A DNA stretch of 64,000 bases, taken from Anaerolineae bacterium (lineage in GTDB: Bacteria > Chloroflexota > Anaerolineae > Aggregatilineales > Phototrophicaceae). The notes below the pieces were generated by a model. That model was not told where the DNA came from and ran no database searches. It was given only the letters and a program-made list of their open reading frames with translations. Every line of letters starts with the position of its first letter. The stretch's first letter is position 1. This document shows positions 63,652 to 64,000 of the stretch, one piece after another. The stretch lies in contig JAFLCG010000004.1 of the NCBI GenBank assembly GCA_017303635.1, positions 310,001 to 374,000 of the forward strand. The letters are read 5' to 3'. A program made the position numbers and the translations under genes.

Positions 63652-63861
63652 ATGGCGAAACCACGCGGACGAAAGACCAAATCCATACCGATGAAGATTG
63701 GCAACGATCCTGCTTTGTGGCGCTATGCCAACCTGCAGGAAGCTCTTAAAGCCAATACTCACCTGATCGCTCGGCTCATTCAGTCCGGCGCAGAACAGGC
63801 AGAAGCATCCCTACACACTGTCGAAGCAACGGAGATCCCTCTGGTGTTGGAGCGCATGTGA
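63652..63861 (+). CDS. Small basic hypothetical protein
   Basis: 69 aa from the ATG at 63652; a GTG at 63631 in frame is possible. Basic start MAKPRGRKTKSIPMKIG and a central helix (LQEALKANTHLIARLIQSGA). First gene after the consensus promoter. No family recognised. Confidence 0.6.
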   Translation: MAKPRGRKTKSIPMKIGNDPALWRYANLQEALKANTHLIARLIQSGAEQAEASLHTVEATEIPLVLERM

Positions 63862-63921
63862 TGAACACAGCTCTTTTTTTCCTCACGCTATCCGTATTGA
63901 GACCGTACAGTCGGAGATCTC

Positions 63922-64000
63922 ATGATTAAACGAATTGAGTTTTCCTTAAATCTGGATGATCCGCGTGAAGCAGCAATTTTTCACGCCCTCGAACCTTCCC
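63922..64000 (+). CDS. Partial CDS at right edge
   Basis: 26 codons from an ATG with GGAG 5 nt upstream, running off the window (MIKRIEFSLNLDDPREAAIF). Too short to assign; the opening resembles small plasmid or mobile-element proteins. Confidence 0.55.
   Translation, partial: MIKRIEFSLNLDDPREAAIFHALEPS

Overview
The window looks like a chromosomal segment of a Chloroflexota bacterium, probably Anaerolineae-like. This is inferred from protein character only: S/T kinases with Pro/Thr-rich linkers, secreted WD40/TPR proteins, DUF2961, a str-S10-spc cluster in one long minus-strand run, and a lineage-type insertion in S12. No 16S rRNA is present, so the assignment is an inference. Most of the window has GC-rich host coding style; 26.7-28.1 kb and 62.1-62.8 kb are visibly AT-richer.

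Layout. (1) 0-4.6 kb, minus strand: two tandem secreted alpha/beta hydrolase paralogues and a PotB/PotC-type permease pair with no ATPase or binding protein beside it. (2) 4.8-10 kb, plus strand: a phosphonate/phosphite-type ABC importer (phnD, phnC and a much enlarged phnE), then OsmC and TlpA-like redox proteins. (3) 10-12.1 kb: a DUF2961 (GH172-type) protein and a small secreted orphan that sits between two direct copies of the rplO 3' end. (4) 12.2-26.5 kb, minus strand: rpsL-rpsG-fusA-tuf-rpsJ-rplC-D-W-B-rpsS-rplV-rpsC-rplP-rpmC-rpsQ-rplN-X-E-rpsN-rpsH-rplF-rplR-rpsE-rpmD-rplO. It stops at a terminator where secY would normally follow. (5) 27-41 kb: envelope, signalling and accessory genes (VWA protein, DUF6883/DUF4926 pair, Ser/Thr kinase, SH3/WD40 protein, YceI, DUF4153/4173-type membrane protein, EamA transporter, cyclase, nucleotidyltransferase, small membrane proteins). 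(6) 41.2-49 kb, minus strand: nuoJKLMN, the membrane-arm part of complex I, with large insertions in NuoJ and NuoL. (7) 49-51.8 kb: a large WD40/TPR protein. (8) 51.8-58.6 kb, plus strand: a small cassette of phage head-tail and tail genes behind a LexA-box-like palindrome. Its promoter and 5' end are duplicated around an SGNH hydrolase gene. (9) 58.8 kb: manA. (10) 59.85 kb to the right edge: tRNA-Ala(CGC) and the left end of an integrative element. A large serine recombinase gene ends inside the tRNA; a HEPN-like gene, an XRE regulator and a divergent promoter switch follow.

Recurring non-coding themes are as informative as the genes. Degenerate 7-bp tandem arrays, often as inverted pairs, fill spacers in the ribosomal operon and the phage cassette. 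Two families of short hairpin elements (a GTAGGG(G/A)C type and a CCCCCTCTCC/GGAGAGGGGG type) occupy nuo and other spacers, and one sits in frame inside the EamA transporter gene. In three places a single gene lies between directly repeated copies of a neighbouring gene end or terminator, which suggests a repeated mode of small-scale insertion in this genome.
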